Assembly (NCBI GenBank): GCA_023418915.1
Contig: JAEZYU010000061.1
Coordinates: forward strand, 62,001 to 126,000
DNA from: Bacillota bacterium
GTDB taxonomy: Bacteria; Bacillota; Clostridia; Acetivibrionales; DTU013
Length of the DNA stretch: 64,000 nt
Reading direction: 5' to 3'
Every line of letters begins with the position of its first letter. Position 1 is the first letter of the stretch. The notes below the pieces were generated by a model. That model was given only the letters and a program-made list of their open reading frames with translations. It was not told the DNA's origin and searched no databases. Positions 9,301 through 17,661 of this stretch are shown one piece after another. The translations under genes and the position numbers were made by a program.

Positions 9301-10552
9301 ACCATTGGAACGCTTTCACATCGTCCATATTTGCAGATTTGATAAAGTCGAACATACTGCGCTGGTTGGACTTAAAGGCCGAGGCAATGTTCTTTAGAAG
9401 TAGTGCCGCCATCGGATGAAGCGGCATAATGTCCTTCATCACCTGCGGGTCTGTTATTCGTGCAACCGCCATCACTTTGGAGCGGGAGTTCAGGACACGG
9501 TTGTTCAGGTCATCAGCGAGGATATCCCACTGCTGTTTTGCAGCGGGTTTTACATTGAAAGCATGGCCGATGAGGTTAAAAGCAATATTGTCGGGCAGGG
9601 AAATCGGTATGGAGATAAAGCGGTCGCTTACCTTCGACTGATTCCCTCTGTCGTTATCTGCCACATAAATTTGCTGCGGCTCATGTGTCACTACAATGAA
9701 ATAGAACGGCTTGTTCTGAACCAATGCAGCAACTTTCTGAAACTCTGAGAGACTCTCGCGGTTGTTTTTGAAGTAGTCAGAGAACTCGTCCCAAATAAAC
9801 ACGATTCTCGTGTTATTTTGGTCGATGATATCGGTCAGCCAAGCAATGAGCCTATCCGAATCGATGCTCAAAGCCGTGATACCCTCTTTGTCAGCAAGAC
9901 GGAAGATATTGTCCACCAATGACTTTACTTCGCCATTCTTGCGAAGTACGTTAAGCACCTCGTCGGCTTTCGATTGCGAGAACAGCGCCCGCCATTCCTT
10001 ATCGGGGTTTTGCAGTAAACTGTCAAACATTAGTTTGTGGTCGGCATCTTCAAGCCAAGCGATGATGCTCTCCTTCAGCGTATTTTCACCAAGGTAGGCT
10101 ATGTTCTGCCGCAGGAGCGCCGCTTTGACACTTTCCTGTATGGCAAAGAAAAGGTCTCGCGCCGACATGATGCCGCCGGAAGCATAGCGGTGAGCTACTA
10201 CGATTCCTTTTTTCTTATGACCAATGAGTTTTTCACGGAGGTCGGTTTTCTGTTTAAGCGGTTCATATCTATCCCAATAGTCGCGGAGTTCCTCCTCCGG
10301 CACCTCAAGAATCCTGCGCAAAGCTAAAGCACACTGTGATTTCCCTGTGCCGTAAGCACCCTCAATCCACAGCGTCCTTCCGCTATTTTGCCGTGCCAAG
10401 GCTCGTTCCATCTCCGTAAGCATATCTATGAAAGTGCTGTGGGGATACGTGTTCTCCCAAGGAGCGCCTGCATCAATTGCGGCATCATCAATGCAAGGAA
10501 AGTACCTCTCATCGATGTCGAAGTATTCGCGGTATTTGTTATTGTTAGGCAT
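6395..10552 (-). CDS. brxC: BREX ATPase BrxC/PglY
   Basis: A 1385-residue P-loop ATPase. Walker A is GAYGTGKS at residues 65-72 and Walker B is RIVFIWDEFSDYF at about 249-261. The N-terminal ATPase is followed by about 1000 residues of mostly helical sequence, as expected of BrxC/PglY. It overlaps the upstream brxP by eight bases, which suggests translational coupling. BrxC is a core BREX component; in type 4 it is encoded between brxP and pglZ, as here. The gene is intact: no frameshift or stop is seen over its whole length. Confidence 0.93.
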   Translation of the reverse strand: MPNNNKYREYFDIDERYFPCIDDAAIDAGAPWENTYPHSTFIDMLTEMERALARQNSGRTLWIEGAYGTGKSQCALALRRILEVPEEELRDYWDRYEPLKQKTDLREKLIGHKKKGIVVAHRYASGGIMSARDLFFAIQESVKAALLRQNIAYLGENTLKESIIAWLEDADHKLMFDSLLQNPDKEWRALFSQSKADEVLNVLRKNGEVKSLVDNIFRLADKEGITALSIDSDRLIAWLTDIIDQNNTRIVFIWDEFSDYFKNNRESLSEFQKVAALVQNKPFYFIVVTHEPQQIYVADNDRGNQSKVSDRFISIPISLPDNIAFNLIGHAFNVKPAAKQQWDILADDLNNRVLNSRSKVMAVARITDPQVMKDIMPLHPMAALLLKNIASAFKSNQRSMFDFIKSANMDDVKAFQWFIENTGPYDDHPLLTVDMLWNFFYEKGRDNLTSDIRLILDTFPQQQNLREDEKAVLKAILIMQAIDQRLGGTIDLFKPTGQNLSYVFEGIPDLEGATKAENIAKGMKDKGILVSNPINGGRYVYAAAVLAGDQVKIDNHKKTVRQNSTTAKLVTEGGLSTVLSLSPALRLRFESEPGTGKITPVTITDFTRTINVLRDKATGWNFHAVIAFAKDDAEAATFRKTLRTAIADKQYENIVFIDALSTPLGQEAFEQYVDFSAMALYYQSNQNTSSRESADKAKRVLDQDWKNRIYSGQIVVYTYTNQEGDKLGNGQGVASVLQTIVTNKFPSVFDFYKGVTDTQLRLTNAKQSAKSGISQTTSGVVIGVEKHVIPTVWKVDKYWENPTTASLPISKIKTEVDKYVEVAFARDGQISIGEIYDFLEETYGFAPCNLSSFIAGFLLKEYGSEPYRYSDSSGGHEQMTQDKLAEMLGNYIGKNPKPTYIVKMTSEEMAFYELTEKAWSIPANSCSSAGQAAIAVSNKMRVLNLPVWCLEDVDTTGVFDVVQRYIELVQKEGNEAHKKAVEIGRIASAKPSLADNMFDLLTSENCQKGMREYLRSFEGGKVMVLATAIGAENNVLADIRRLFGVKHSCLWDKQTGEDEIRKLLAEYSVVKESNAILNATAHSLNEAFKEWRERLKFIGISCEALRTKYPALTKVFDTLLKIYKQEDILPEQLKALNTELVIHGAEVRELINNDRRVFAEVYEAYLEDLSAEDIAVVKTSVGTGLFDLPKTDCNVKVKEAAEEFRKNQLKSQLFRLWKDKTGTKNPREWSSRYRTPILCLVSATEYELAKKVFDTLNRNWGTDSEIKTALLFLESTTLFDVFADDDKRNEGFRSDIIGVYSTLLPDLNKVRDALDHLSVDVYDWRDNPGVKAKVEQLADAEYNAGGSDKVLLKIDEMDDAQLKQYLKRLVKDSIMVGIEILANGG

Positions 10553-12845
10553 TTGTGGTACCCCCCCTAAACAAGTTGAGTACGTCCTCAGACGATTTAT
10601 CCTCTGCCAGTGTTATCTTCTCAAGGTCGTGCGTGAATGAAGCAATGATAAACTCCGGATATTTTGCCGTGAGACCCAGCAACATCGGCGTCATATCCTC
10701 ACGGTCAAGCCCGAAGATGCGTGTAGGGCTTATACCGTCGCGGTCAATGCTATCGTTCAGGAGCGTAGCGAGTGTGAACTCTTTGTAATCGTTGCACTTT
10801 TCTGCAAACTTGAATAGTCCATACAACACCACACGCGGGTCGCTTACATAGCATTTCGTGCGTACGAGGTCGCCTTCATCAGTAACAAAGCCAAAACGCA
10901 AAACCCTTCCAAGCGGGGTCTCAGTTATCCGTTTGAACGCCCTCGCAACTTGTTTTGATGGCCTATCTTTGACATCACTTGAAAGTAGCGTATCAATCAC
11001 CGTTTGCTGCGAATACGTATGACCGATATCAAGGTTTTTGACGTACCATTCGATTTGAGGGTTACCTGCAACAAGATTGATCAGTATCAACCCTTGCGCG
11101 GTTTCACTTTCCCAACCAATGTCTGATATCAGTTCGGCGAATTGCGAATAATGCCCTTTTACCGTTAAGGCGGCATCGGCGAGAAAGACCTTGAATTTGA
11201 CCTGTTGGTCTGGTCCCAGATTGTTTTCCGTCAGGAATTCTTCTTTGGATTCAAAGAAAGAAGAAATCCATTCCGGTTTTGGTGCATGGTCATTGAAAGA
11301 ATTAATAGCTCGCATTTTGGTACCTCCATATGGTATCTTCAAAGAATCGTAGCGTAAGCAACCTCCGGGCAATTCATGACACTCAAGGCAATGTCTACAG
11401 TCAGTTATCTGAATGCGCCCGTTCGGAAACCTAATGCAACCATTTTTACAATTCGCCTCACAAACTCGGCAAGCATTGCAATATGCTGACTTTTTGAAAA
11501 CCTGACGCAGGATTTTTGCATCTGACAGGTTCTGCTTAACATCATCCTCGCTTATCTCGACGGTGTAACCGTCTTTAGTGTCCTTAACTTCATATTCGAG
11601 AGTGCTGTTGAATGTCTTTATCCATTCGTTCCAGTCCGAAGATGGGTTCTTAATCGTGATTATCACTTTCCCATCTTTCTTCTCCTCTCTATAGTTTGTT
11701 TGCGCGGTTGACACATATCTACCATCTCCACGTGTTGCCCATGCCCCTCTGTTAATAAAATCGACAAAACGCGAATCGGTAAATGTCTTGTCACTCGTTG
11801 TTCTAATTAATCCCAAATAAGTATCAATTTCGCTTGGGAAGGAACTGCGACGCATATAGTCGCTTAGACCACCTGACATGGGGCAGAACAAGCAACCCGC
11901 ACGGCTATTTCCTTTTTTGTATGATGAGTTTATGGTGATTGCATTTGCATAAACATATAGCCAAATTTCCGCCGATGTCCATTCCAAAACAGGATAGAAG
12001 TCGTATTGACCTTTGACTTTCTTTCCAATATTGAAATAGTCGTACTGGCTTCGAGCAAGGCTTTCCTGCGCTCGAACTCCTACAAACGCCAAACCAGTAT
12101 AGTCATCCTTACCGGTGATTTCTCTCAGCTTCAACGTCTGTGGGGTGCTTTTATGTACTGAGCAGCACCAACGCAAAACGCGAGACGGGGGTCCGAATAA
12201 CTCCCATGATTCTTTGGGGTTCAGGTGCGACTTTGCGACATAAAAAGGAATTTCATCTTCAACGCATTGCTGTTTGGTCTTTTTAATGACATCATAAGTG
12301 TCGGGAAACTCCATCCCCGTATCGCCGAATACCACAACGAAGCTGCCTTTGGGTAGGGCTTTCTTTACGAGGTCAAGCAGGACACAACTGTCTTTGCCCC
12401 CCGAAAACGCTACATGAAAACAGTCAAGCTTGTCCTTATACTTGGTGTAAATAGCCAGTATCTTCTTGACAGTAGTCTGCTCGATGATTTCAAGCATCTC
12501 GCGGTTTGCCTTAACCATTGCATCTATGTCAACAGGGCGAAGAGACATCCCTTTTGGCTCTGGCATTATGGGGTTGCCATCCTCGCCGTTTGGAATAATG
12601 ATCTCAGGGGCAGTATAAATGCCACCCCCCTTAAGTTTTCCGACAAGCGTTCCTCGATAGTAGTAATTGTTTGCCTCAGCCCACATATAGGGGCACTCGG
12701 TCTGCTTGTCATACTTCCAGTATTTATCAAAGCCCAATACGTCCAGTTCTGTTGCGTAAACAGGACGCGGTTCTTTTGAGAATCCATTCGGCGAGGAATT
12801 AAGCATTATCCCGCCTGTTTTTTTGTCGTAGGTATGCGAGTACAA
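10545..12845 (-). CDS. brxP: BREX type-4 PAPS-reductase-like protein BrxP (DndC-like) with DUF4007 tail
   Basis: A 766-residue three-part protein (numbering from the outer TTG at 12851). An adenosine-phosphosulfate-reductase PP-loop SGGKDS lies at about 150-155. CC at 228-229 and GCLFC at about 319-323 match the cysteines that hold an Fe-S cluster in DndC relatives. A ferredoxin-like block at about 458-498 has nine cysteines (C-x2-C-x2-C-x3-C-x3-C, then C-x2-C-x2-C-x6-C). The last 240 residues resemble DUF4007. BrxP is the defining gene of type-4 BREX. The chemistry suggested is ATP-driven adenylation and sulfur transfer, with the desulfurase at the operon end as sulfur source. Start: AGGAGG lies eight bases before the TTG at 12845 and only two before the TTG at 12851, so the former is preferred. 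Confidence 0.9.
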   Translation of the reverse strand: MYSHTYDKKTGGIMLNSSPNGFSKEPRPVYATELDVLGFDKYWKYDKQTECPYMWAEANNYYYRGTLVGKLKGGGIYTAPEIIIPNGEDGNPIMPEPKGMSLRPVDIDAMVKANREMLEIIEQTTVKKILAIYTKYKDKLDCFHVAFSGGKDSCVLLDLVKKALPKGSFVVVFGDTGMEFPDTYDVIKKTKQQCVEDEIPFYVAKSHLNPKESWELFGPPSRVLRWCCSVHKSTPQTLKLREITGKDDYTGLAFVGVRAQESLARSQYDYFNIGKKVKGQYDFYPVLEWTSAEIWLYVYANAITINSSYKKGNSRAGCLFCPMSGGLSDYMRRSSFPSEIDTYLGLIRTTSDKTFTDSRFVDFINRGAWATRGDGRYVSTAQTNYREEKKDGKVIITIKNPSSDWNEWIKTFNSTLEYEVKDTKDGYTVEISEDDVKQNLSDAKILRQVFKKSAYCNACRVCEANCKNGCIRFPNGRIQITDCRHCLECHELPGGCLRYDSLKIPYGGTKMRAINSFNDHAPKPEWISSFFESKEEFLTENNLGPDQQVKFKVFLADAALTVKGHYSQFAELISDIGWESETAQGLILINLVAGNPQIEWYVKNLDIGHTYSQQTVIDTLLSSDVKDRPSKQVARAFKRITETPLGRVLRFGFVTDEGDLVRTKCYVSDPRVVLYGLFKFAEKCNDYKEFTLATLLNDSIDRDGISPTRIFGLDREDMTPMLLGLTAKYPEFIIASFTHDLEKITLAEDKSSEDVLNLFRGGTTNA

Positions 12846-12847
12846 CT

Positions 12848-15505
12848 TCAATTCCTCCTTTCTCGTATGGCTTTCGCTTTTTCAATGATTTCCGAGACTT
12901 GTTTTGTGGTGCTTCTGCCTATATACCCGCTGTCATACAGAAATCTGCCAACATTGGCTTCGGTGAGCGGAATGTCAGCATTCGCCACGGCATCGGTCAT
13001 TACCTGCGTGTAGTCCATCACACAACTTCTACGGATTACCGATCCGGCATTTCGAGAGTTCACTGACGGCGTGTCGAATCGGAATCGCTGACTAAAACGC
13101 CGGCAGTAGCTTTCGAGTAAGAATAAGTTCCAAGTTTGCCCGCAGTCGGGAAACGCTCCAAACGCGGTAAAAGACTTGAGTGGAAGATAGTCTCCCTTAA
13201 GAACCAGTTCGATTGCGTTATCAACCAAGTCTGAATCAAAGTGTACGAACCTGTCTGCAACATAGTGTTCTTTGTCTATACGAACCAGAGTGGTATTCCC
13301 AGCCTCCATCGGTATCCAGCGGTGGATTTCGCCCGTCAGTTCCTTTTCGTAATTCAAAAGGTCGTCAAGCGTGCATTTGTCAATGGTTCGGCAGTATTCT
13401 TTCATAATGGTCAGCGCATCAAACACATCGCCCTTGCGGGTGACAATCTTACCCCTCTTGTCAAACTTATCCGACAGGCAAATTCGATAAACAGCGTTAT
13501 GAACGGCCGTTATTGACAGTTCGTAGTTGCGCTCCTCAATTTCCCCGAAGGGCAAGTCCGTAATTGATACATACCCACGGGCATTGCACCCTCGCACAGC
13601 GACGGTACGAACATTCTCCCGTTCATCATCAGTTATTTCAATCCGGCTGACGTGGGAGAACGTCTCCACGCTGCTCCATATGAAATCACCATTTTGACCG
13701 AGGGCGTACTTTATCCTTTCAAGCGGTACATATTGTAACCTTTCGGCAATTTGCTCGTAGGTCAGCAATATATCTCCACCCCACACTCTGAGAATTTCTC
13801 TCTCCAAAGTAGCGAATACAGAGGCGTTCGTAAAACCAAAATAGGTCTGCGTAAATGAAAGCCTCGGAAAAAGTCTGCGAAAGATGTCAGTTAGCATTTC
13901 TTCGGAGACCACACTTGCACCAAACAGCCAGTCCTCATTTTTGGCATAATATTCGGCAAAGAAGATAGCCTGGGCGCCATCGGCGAAGTAGTCCTCTGCC
14001 AATTTTTTGATTTGTTTTCTTGTCTCTGCGGAGACCGCATAGACTTTACCCTCATAGCATATTCCGCAAGCGGAGATGTAGGCTTTTAACTCATCATCAG
14101 AAAGCGTGAGTTCCCCATTCAGGTCCTCCGCTGCAAAGGAGCGGAACCGGGTCATCTCAATCGGCGAATTCAAGCGAAATCCGTTTGAGTAGCGCATAGA
14201 CAGTACGCCCGTTAATTGCTCAACAACGGCATTGTCAAGAACAAGACGGGGTGTTTCAGACTGCTGTATAGATGCAGGATGAGTGATAGTTCGCGCTATC
14301 GCCGTCGTCTTGCCACCTTTGGGTTCATAGGTTATAACCACATCATCCAAATTTACACCGCAGTGTCTACATAAATTCCCGATGATAGTCACTACTGTCT
14401 GAGGGTTGTAATTCGTATAAATCCACTTACCGGTCGAGAGCTTTGCACAAGTACCGAAGTCAGCCTTTTGAGGCAGAAAAAACACCTTGCTCCCATACAA
14501 CGGACTGTGGTCGAGCAATGCAAGGTTAGAGTTGTCAGCTTCTATAAACCATTCGGTAATGGCAACCAGCAACTGCGACCAGTTCTGCTTGCTCGGCACA
14601 ACTGCTTGTCCGCAAATAATACACGACACAGGTTTTGTCTGGGCGCAGCGTTCTGGGTAATTGAAATCAACCGTTCTAAATTTATTATATTTTTGCACTT
14701 CAGACGCAACGAAAGCTTTTTCCGTCTCTGTCTGTGCCTCGCTGACATCGATAATCTCGGTCACATGAACGCCATCCGTAAGGTGTTGCAAATATCGCAT
14801 ATAGCAATTTAAAGCAGCAGAGAACATTCCAGAAGTGCTGCTATTCACTTGCTTGTAGTTTGGTGCTGATCTGAAAATCTCCCAGTAGGCGTTTAGGTCA
14901 GCGGGAGTTTTACAAACAAACACGCTTTTAACTTCCAATACAACAGGAATATCAAGTTTTGTGGGAGCCGTTCGGAGAGCGCCCATATATTGTCGTACAA
15001 CATTTTCTAAATATAAGGTGCCATTGGCGTTCGGTTGAGTCACCAACCAAGCGACTACATCTTCGGGGTCAATAGCATATTTTGTTAACTGCTCAGGCAC
15101 AACAGACAATTCCCTCTCGGCTTCATCAGAAATAGCTTCTCTGCGGGCAAAGAGCTTGTCTTTCAGAAAGCGCAAATACAACTGCCCAGCAGTAATAAAA
15201 ACTTTGTGGGTGTTCCTGTCGGTGATGCGGAGCATCTTCGCTTCAATCAGTTTCTTATAAATAGGGCTGAAAGCGTTGTAGTGTGCGTACTCCCATAGGC
15301 TATTCGTCGCTATCTTCTTGCGGACGGCGTATTCTGAAATCCTATCCATACATGATAAGACGACTTCGGGCGTGTACTTTCTTGTATTGCCGTCGGTTAG
15401 CCATTGTTGAAATTCATATCTCATGCTCATATTATTGGGCGCCAAGGACACCTGTACATCGGCAGGTTTCACGGCAGTATTCAAGTTGTTTGTAAACACA
15501 GCCAT
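12848..15505 (-). CDS. Large unrecognised protein of the BREX operon
   Basis: An 885-residue soluble protein that I do not recognise as a named BREX subunit. The first 110 residues look like the helical core-binding domain of recombinases (pattern of short helices ending in LYLRFLKDKL). A second helical unit near residue 220-270 ends SAALNCYMRYL, a segment found in several restriction-associated proteins. A single Cys-x2-Cys (CIICGQ, near 310) starts a domain with SWSQLL-type and YTNYNPQTVV-type motifs. The C-terminal half is rich in aromatic and charged helices with no catalytic motif I can name. The ATG at 15505 has AAAGGAGG upstream. The TTG at 15532 gives nine more residues. It sits directly before brxP with a two-base gap. 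Its place and coupling suggest a target-recognition or sensor role, which is inference. Confidence 0.85.
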   Translation of the reverse strand: MAVFTNNLNTAVKPADVQVSLAPNNMSMRYEFQQWLTDGNTRKYTPEVVLSCMDRISEYAVRKKIATNSLWEYAHYNAFSPIYKKLIEAKMLRITDRNTHKVFITAGQLYLRFLKDKLFARREAISDEAERELSVVPEQLTKYAIDPEDVVAWLVTQPNANGTLYLENVVRQYMGALRTAPTKLDIPVVLEVKSVFVCKTPADLNAYWEIFRSAPNYKQVNSSTSGMFSAALNCYMRYLQHLTDGVHVTEIIDVSEAQTETEKAFVASEVQKYNKFRTVDFNYPERCAQTKPVSCIICGQAVVPSKQNWSQLLVAITEWFIEADNSNLALLDHSPLYGSKVFFLPQKADFGTCAKLSTGKWIYTNYNPQTVVTIIGNLCRHCGVNLDDVVITYEPKGGKTTAIARTITHPASIQQSETPRLVLDNAVVEQLTGVLSMRYSNGFRLNSPIEMTRFRSFAAEDLNGELTLSDDELKAYISACGICYEGKVYAVSAETRKQIKKLAEDYFADGAQAIFFAEYYAKNEDWLFGASVVSEEMLTDIFRRLFPRLSFTQTYFGFTNASVFATLEREILRVWGGDILLTYEQIAERLQYVPLERIKYALGQNGDFIWSSVETFSHVSRIEITDDERENVRTVAVRGCNARGYVSITDLPFGEIEERNYELSITAVHNAVYRICLSDKFDKRGKIVTRKGDVFDALTIMKEYCRTIDKCTLDDLLNYEKELTGEIHRWIPMEAGNTTLVRIDKEHYVADRFVHFDSDLVDNAIELVLKGDYLPLKSFTAFGAFPDCGQTWNLFLLESYCRRFSQRFRFDTPSVNSRNAGSVIRRSCVMDYTQVMTDAVANADIPLTEANVGRFLYDSGYIGRSTTKQVSEIIEKAKAIRERRN

Positions 15506-15537
15506 ACCCTTGGTCTCCTCCTTTAATTCCAATCTGA

Positions 15538-15777
15538 CTATTCCTTATCGGCAGCCTCGCCCGAACGAATCCATTCATCAACTTCGGAAATTTTGAACTT
15601 CCATTGCCGTCCGACTTTATGCGCAGGCATACCTCTGTTGTTTATCCATTGCAAGACCGTCTCGCGGCTTACATCCAAATAATCTTTTATAGTGTCCATG
15701 GATGACCATTTTTCGATGTTCTGTTCTTTTTCCACTTTCCGAACCTCCATCCTTATATCGTCTCGGGTCTGGGTCAT
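15538..15777 (-). CDS. Excisionase-like helix-turn-helix protein
   Basis: A 79-residue protein with one winged helix-turn-helix of the MerR/excisionase (HTH_17) kind: DTIKDYLDVSRETVLQWI followed by GMPAHKVGRQWKFKISEVDEWI. The ATG overlaps the stop of the upstream DUF2326 gene (ATGA), and no strong ribosome site is present, so translation is probably coupled. In mobile elements such proteins bend DNA for excision. Inside defence operons they can be small regulators. Here it separates the ABC-3C genes from the BREX genes within one continuous unit, so regulation of the operon is the more likely role. No target site can be named. Confidence 0.85.
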   Translation of the reverse strand: MTQTRDDIRMEVRKVEKEQNIEKWSSMDTIKDYLDVSRETVLQWINNRGMPAHKVGRQWKFKISEVDEWIRSGEAADKE

Positions 15778-17444
15778 TTAATATTCCAAGAACGGCCAAA
15801 CAACTCATTACCTCCGTCAGAGAGGCTGATGACAGTGCTGCTCTCAAGCATCTGCTGGGTCTGCTCCGTGTAGGAGCCTTTCTTGTCCAAGGCGATGAAC
15901 ACCTGCTTCGGCGTCTCGCCATACAGTTTCATTATCCGTTCGAGAGGCTCGTCCGCTATCTGCTTGAGAATCACGGAGTCATGCACCAACGCCGGCAGAG
16001 CGGTCAGTTGCAAGACAGCAAGGTCGAACACAACCAATCCTTTATACGAAGTCCCTGTGCCGGTGTCGTCCGGCGTGAGGAATGTGTAGCTGTTCGGCTT
16101 TTTGATGGTCAGCACCGGCGGGCGCTTCTCGCCTAAATAAACGGCATCGTTTATCTTGTCCATCCGTACATTGATTTGGCTTTGCAGGAAGCCGATTTGC
16201 TCTTCCTGCAGGGCGAGGAGGCGCTCCTCCATGTCCTTTGCTGCTTGTTTGAGTTCATCGTACTTGGAGTAGGTTTCGTTCTCTTTCTCAATCGCCTTAA
16301 TCTTTCCCTTTGTGGCGGCGTACTCTTCAAGTATGGCGCGGGAGACCTTTGGCGTGAGGCCGGAAGCGCGGATTTCCTTCTCCAATGCGGCAATCTCCTG
16401 GCTTGCCACTTCGATGAGCGTCAGGTAGCGTTGTCGCGCTTCCCGATATTCCGAGTTCAGCACGGTCACAAGCTGAGAGTGGAACCGCTCGATGTCTTCC
16501 AACTTTTTCAGGCTGACAGTTGGAAAGAATCCCTGAAGTAGCTGGATAGCGCGTTGTTGCCTTGAAACGGCAGCATCATTCGCAACCGGCACTCCTTCAT
16601 TGTTATTTCCCATATCGCTGTCAATGGAGTTGAGCTGTGAGATTATCCTGCTTTTCTGGCGTTTCGCCGATGTCAGCTTGCGTCTAAGTTCGGCAAGCGT
16701 CTCAGCTTGACGTGAATCCAGACCCATCAGTTCATTGCCGCTGCTCACCTGCAACCGTTCGAGTTCGGTCTGCAACTCGGCAATCCGCTTCTCGTTGTCC
16801 TGAAGCTGGCGTTTACCTATGCGAGGAATGAACTGGAAGTCTTGTGCCTTCTTGTAGGCATCACGCTCATCCTTGCTTTTTTCGAATGCAACCTCTAAAT
16901 CGCTGATGGAAGCATAAACGCCAAACAGCTTCAAGAGAGCCTTGATTGCGTTTTTAGGAGGCTCGTTTTTCGCATTGGAGAGAGGGTGCTTCTCATCTAA
17001 GTTCTCCCGTCCGTAGATGCGGAAATAGCGACCAACGATATCTCTGAATTTGATGTGCGGCAGTGATATTGCATATTTCGCAAACAGGAACTCACGGAAA
17101 TCATCCCTCGACATAACCTTGTCTGGTATCGGTTGATACAACTCATTACAAGGAGATACGTGGGTATGGTCAATCGTGTCGCGGGAGAAGTAAAACATCT
17201 GACCGCCGAATCTAAAGGCAAATTGAATGATGTGTTGCCCCACGTTGCTTTGCACATCGGTAGACTTCAGCACATAGTCGTCGCCGCCGAAAGCGAAGTC
17301 GACAATCATCAGGAAGGTGGACTTCCCAATGGAGTTGCTGCCGGACTCGCTCCCCAACACGGTATTCAGTCCTGAGTTAAACCGGATAGGCGGGCGTTGC
17401 TCGCCATTGCTTATAAATTTGTCACATCTTATTTCAACCAACAT
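15774..17444 (-). CDS. ABC-three-component system ATPase (DUF2326, SMC/Rad50-like)
   Basis: A 556-residue ABC-type ATPase with a Rad50-like layout. Walker A is NSIGKSTFLMIVDFAFGG near residue 37-50. A long coiled-coil region spans about 190-410. The C-terminal DUF2326 part carries GTGTSYKGLVVFDLAVLQ, LPALVHDSVIL, and the QVFIALDKKGSY stretch of the Walker B/D-loop region. In ABC-3C systems this protein is the sensor ATPase that works with a small middle component and an effector, all three of which are present here in order. Its start overlaps the middle-component gene by 11 bases and its stop overlaps the HTH gene, so it is co-translated with the BREX genes. The ATPase is also structurally akin to DndD of phosphorothioation systems. 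Confidence 0.87.
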   Translation of the reverse strand: MLVEIRCDKFISNGEQRPPIRFNSGLNTVLGSESGSNSIGKSTFLMIVDFAFGGDDYVLKSTDVQSNVGQHIIQFAFRFGGQMFYFSRDTIDHTHVSPCNELYQPIPDKVMSRDDFREFLFAKYAISLPHIKFRDIVGRYFRIYGRENLDEKHPLSNAKNEPPKNAIKALLKLFGVYASISDLEVAFEKSKDERDAYKKAQDFQFIPRIGKRQLQDNEKRIAELQTELERLQVSSGNELMGLDSRQAETLAELRRKLTSAKRQKSRIISQLNSIDSDMGNNNEGVPVANDAAVSRQQRAIQLLQGFFPTVSLKKLEDIERFHSQLVTVLNSEYREARQRYLTLIEVASQEIAALEKEIRASGLTPKVSRAILEEYAATKGKIKAIEKENETYSKYDELKQAAKDMEERLLALQEEQIGFLQSQINVRMDKINDAVYLGEKRPPVLTIKKPNSYTFLTPDDTGTGTSYKGLVVFDLAVLQLTALPALVHDSVILKQIADEPLERIMKLYGETPKQVFIALDKKGSYTEQTQQMLESSTVISLSDGGNELFGRSWNIK

Positions 17445-17661
17445 AGTGTAGAGACCTCGTTTCTGCGCTCAGTTCCAGCTTCCCCAAGGCATACAGGCAG
17501 TCCAGTATCTCGATGAACTCGCCTATGTCTTCGGTGGTGTCCTTGACGGCTCGGTAAAGCTCTGAAGCCGTCACGTCAGCGCGCTCCAATATGCCCAGCA
17601 CTGCCGGGAACTTCGCTATGATACTCTCACTGTAGCTTGTATTCTTACTCGGAAAGCGCAT
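17434..17661 (-). CDS. ABC-three-component system middle component
   Basis: A 75-residue helical protein, 'MRFPSKNTSYSESIIAKF' at the start and LDCLYALGKLELS near the end. The size, sequence style and place between the effector and the DUF2326 ATPase match the small middle components (MC) that link the two in ABC-3C systems. It resembles a compact winged-helix. The ATG at 17661 has AGGTG just upstream and overlaps the effector gene by 17 bases; a longer frame from 17706 would overlap by 62 bases and adds a poor leader. It overlaps the ATPase gene by 11 bases. Confidence 0.78.
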   Translation of the reverse strand: MRFPSKNTSYSESIIAKFPAVLGILERADVTASELYRAVKDTTEDIGEFIEILDCLYALGKLELSAETRSLHYVG

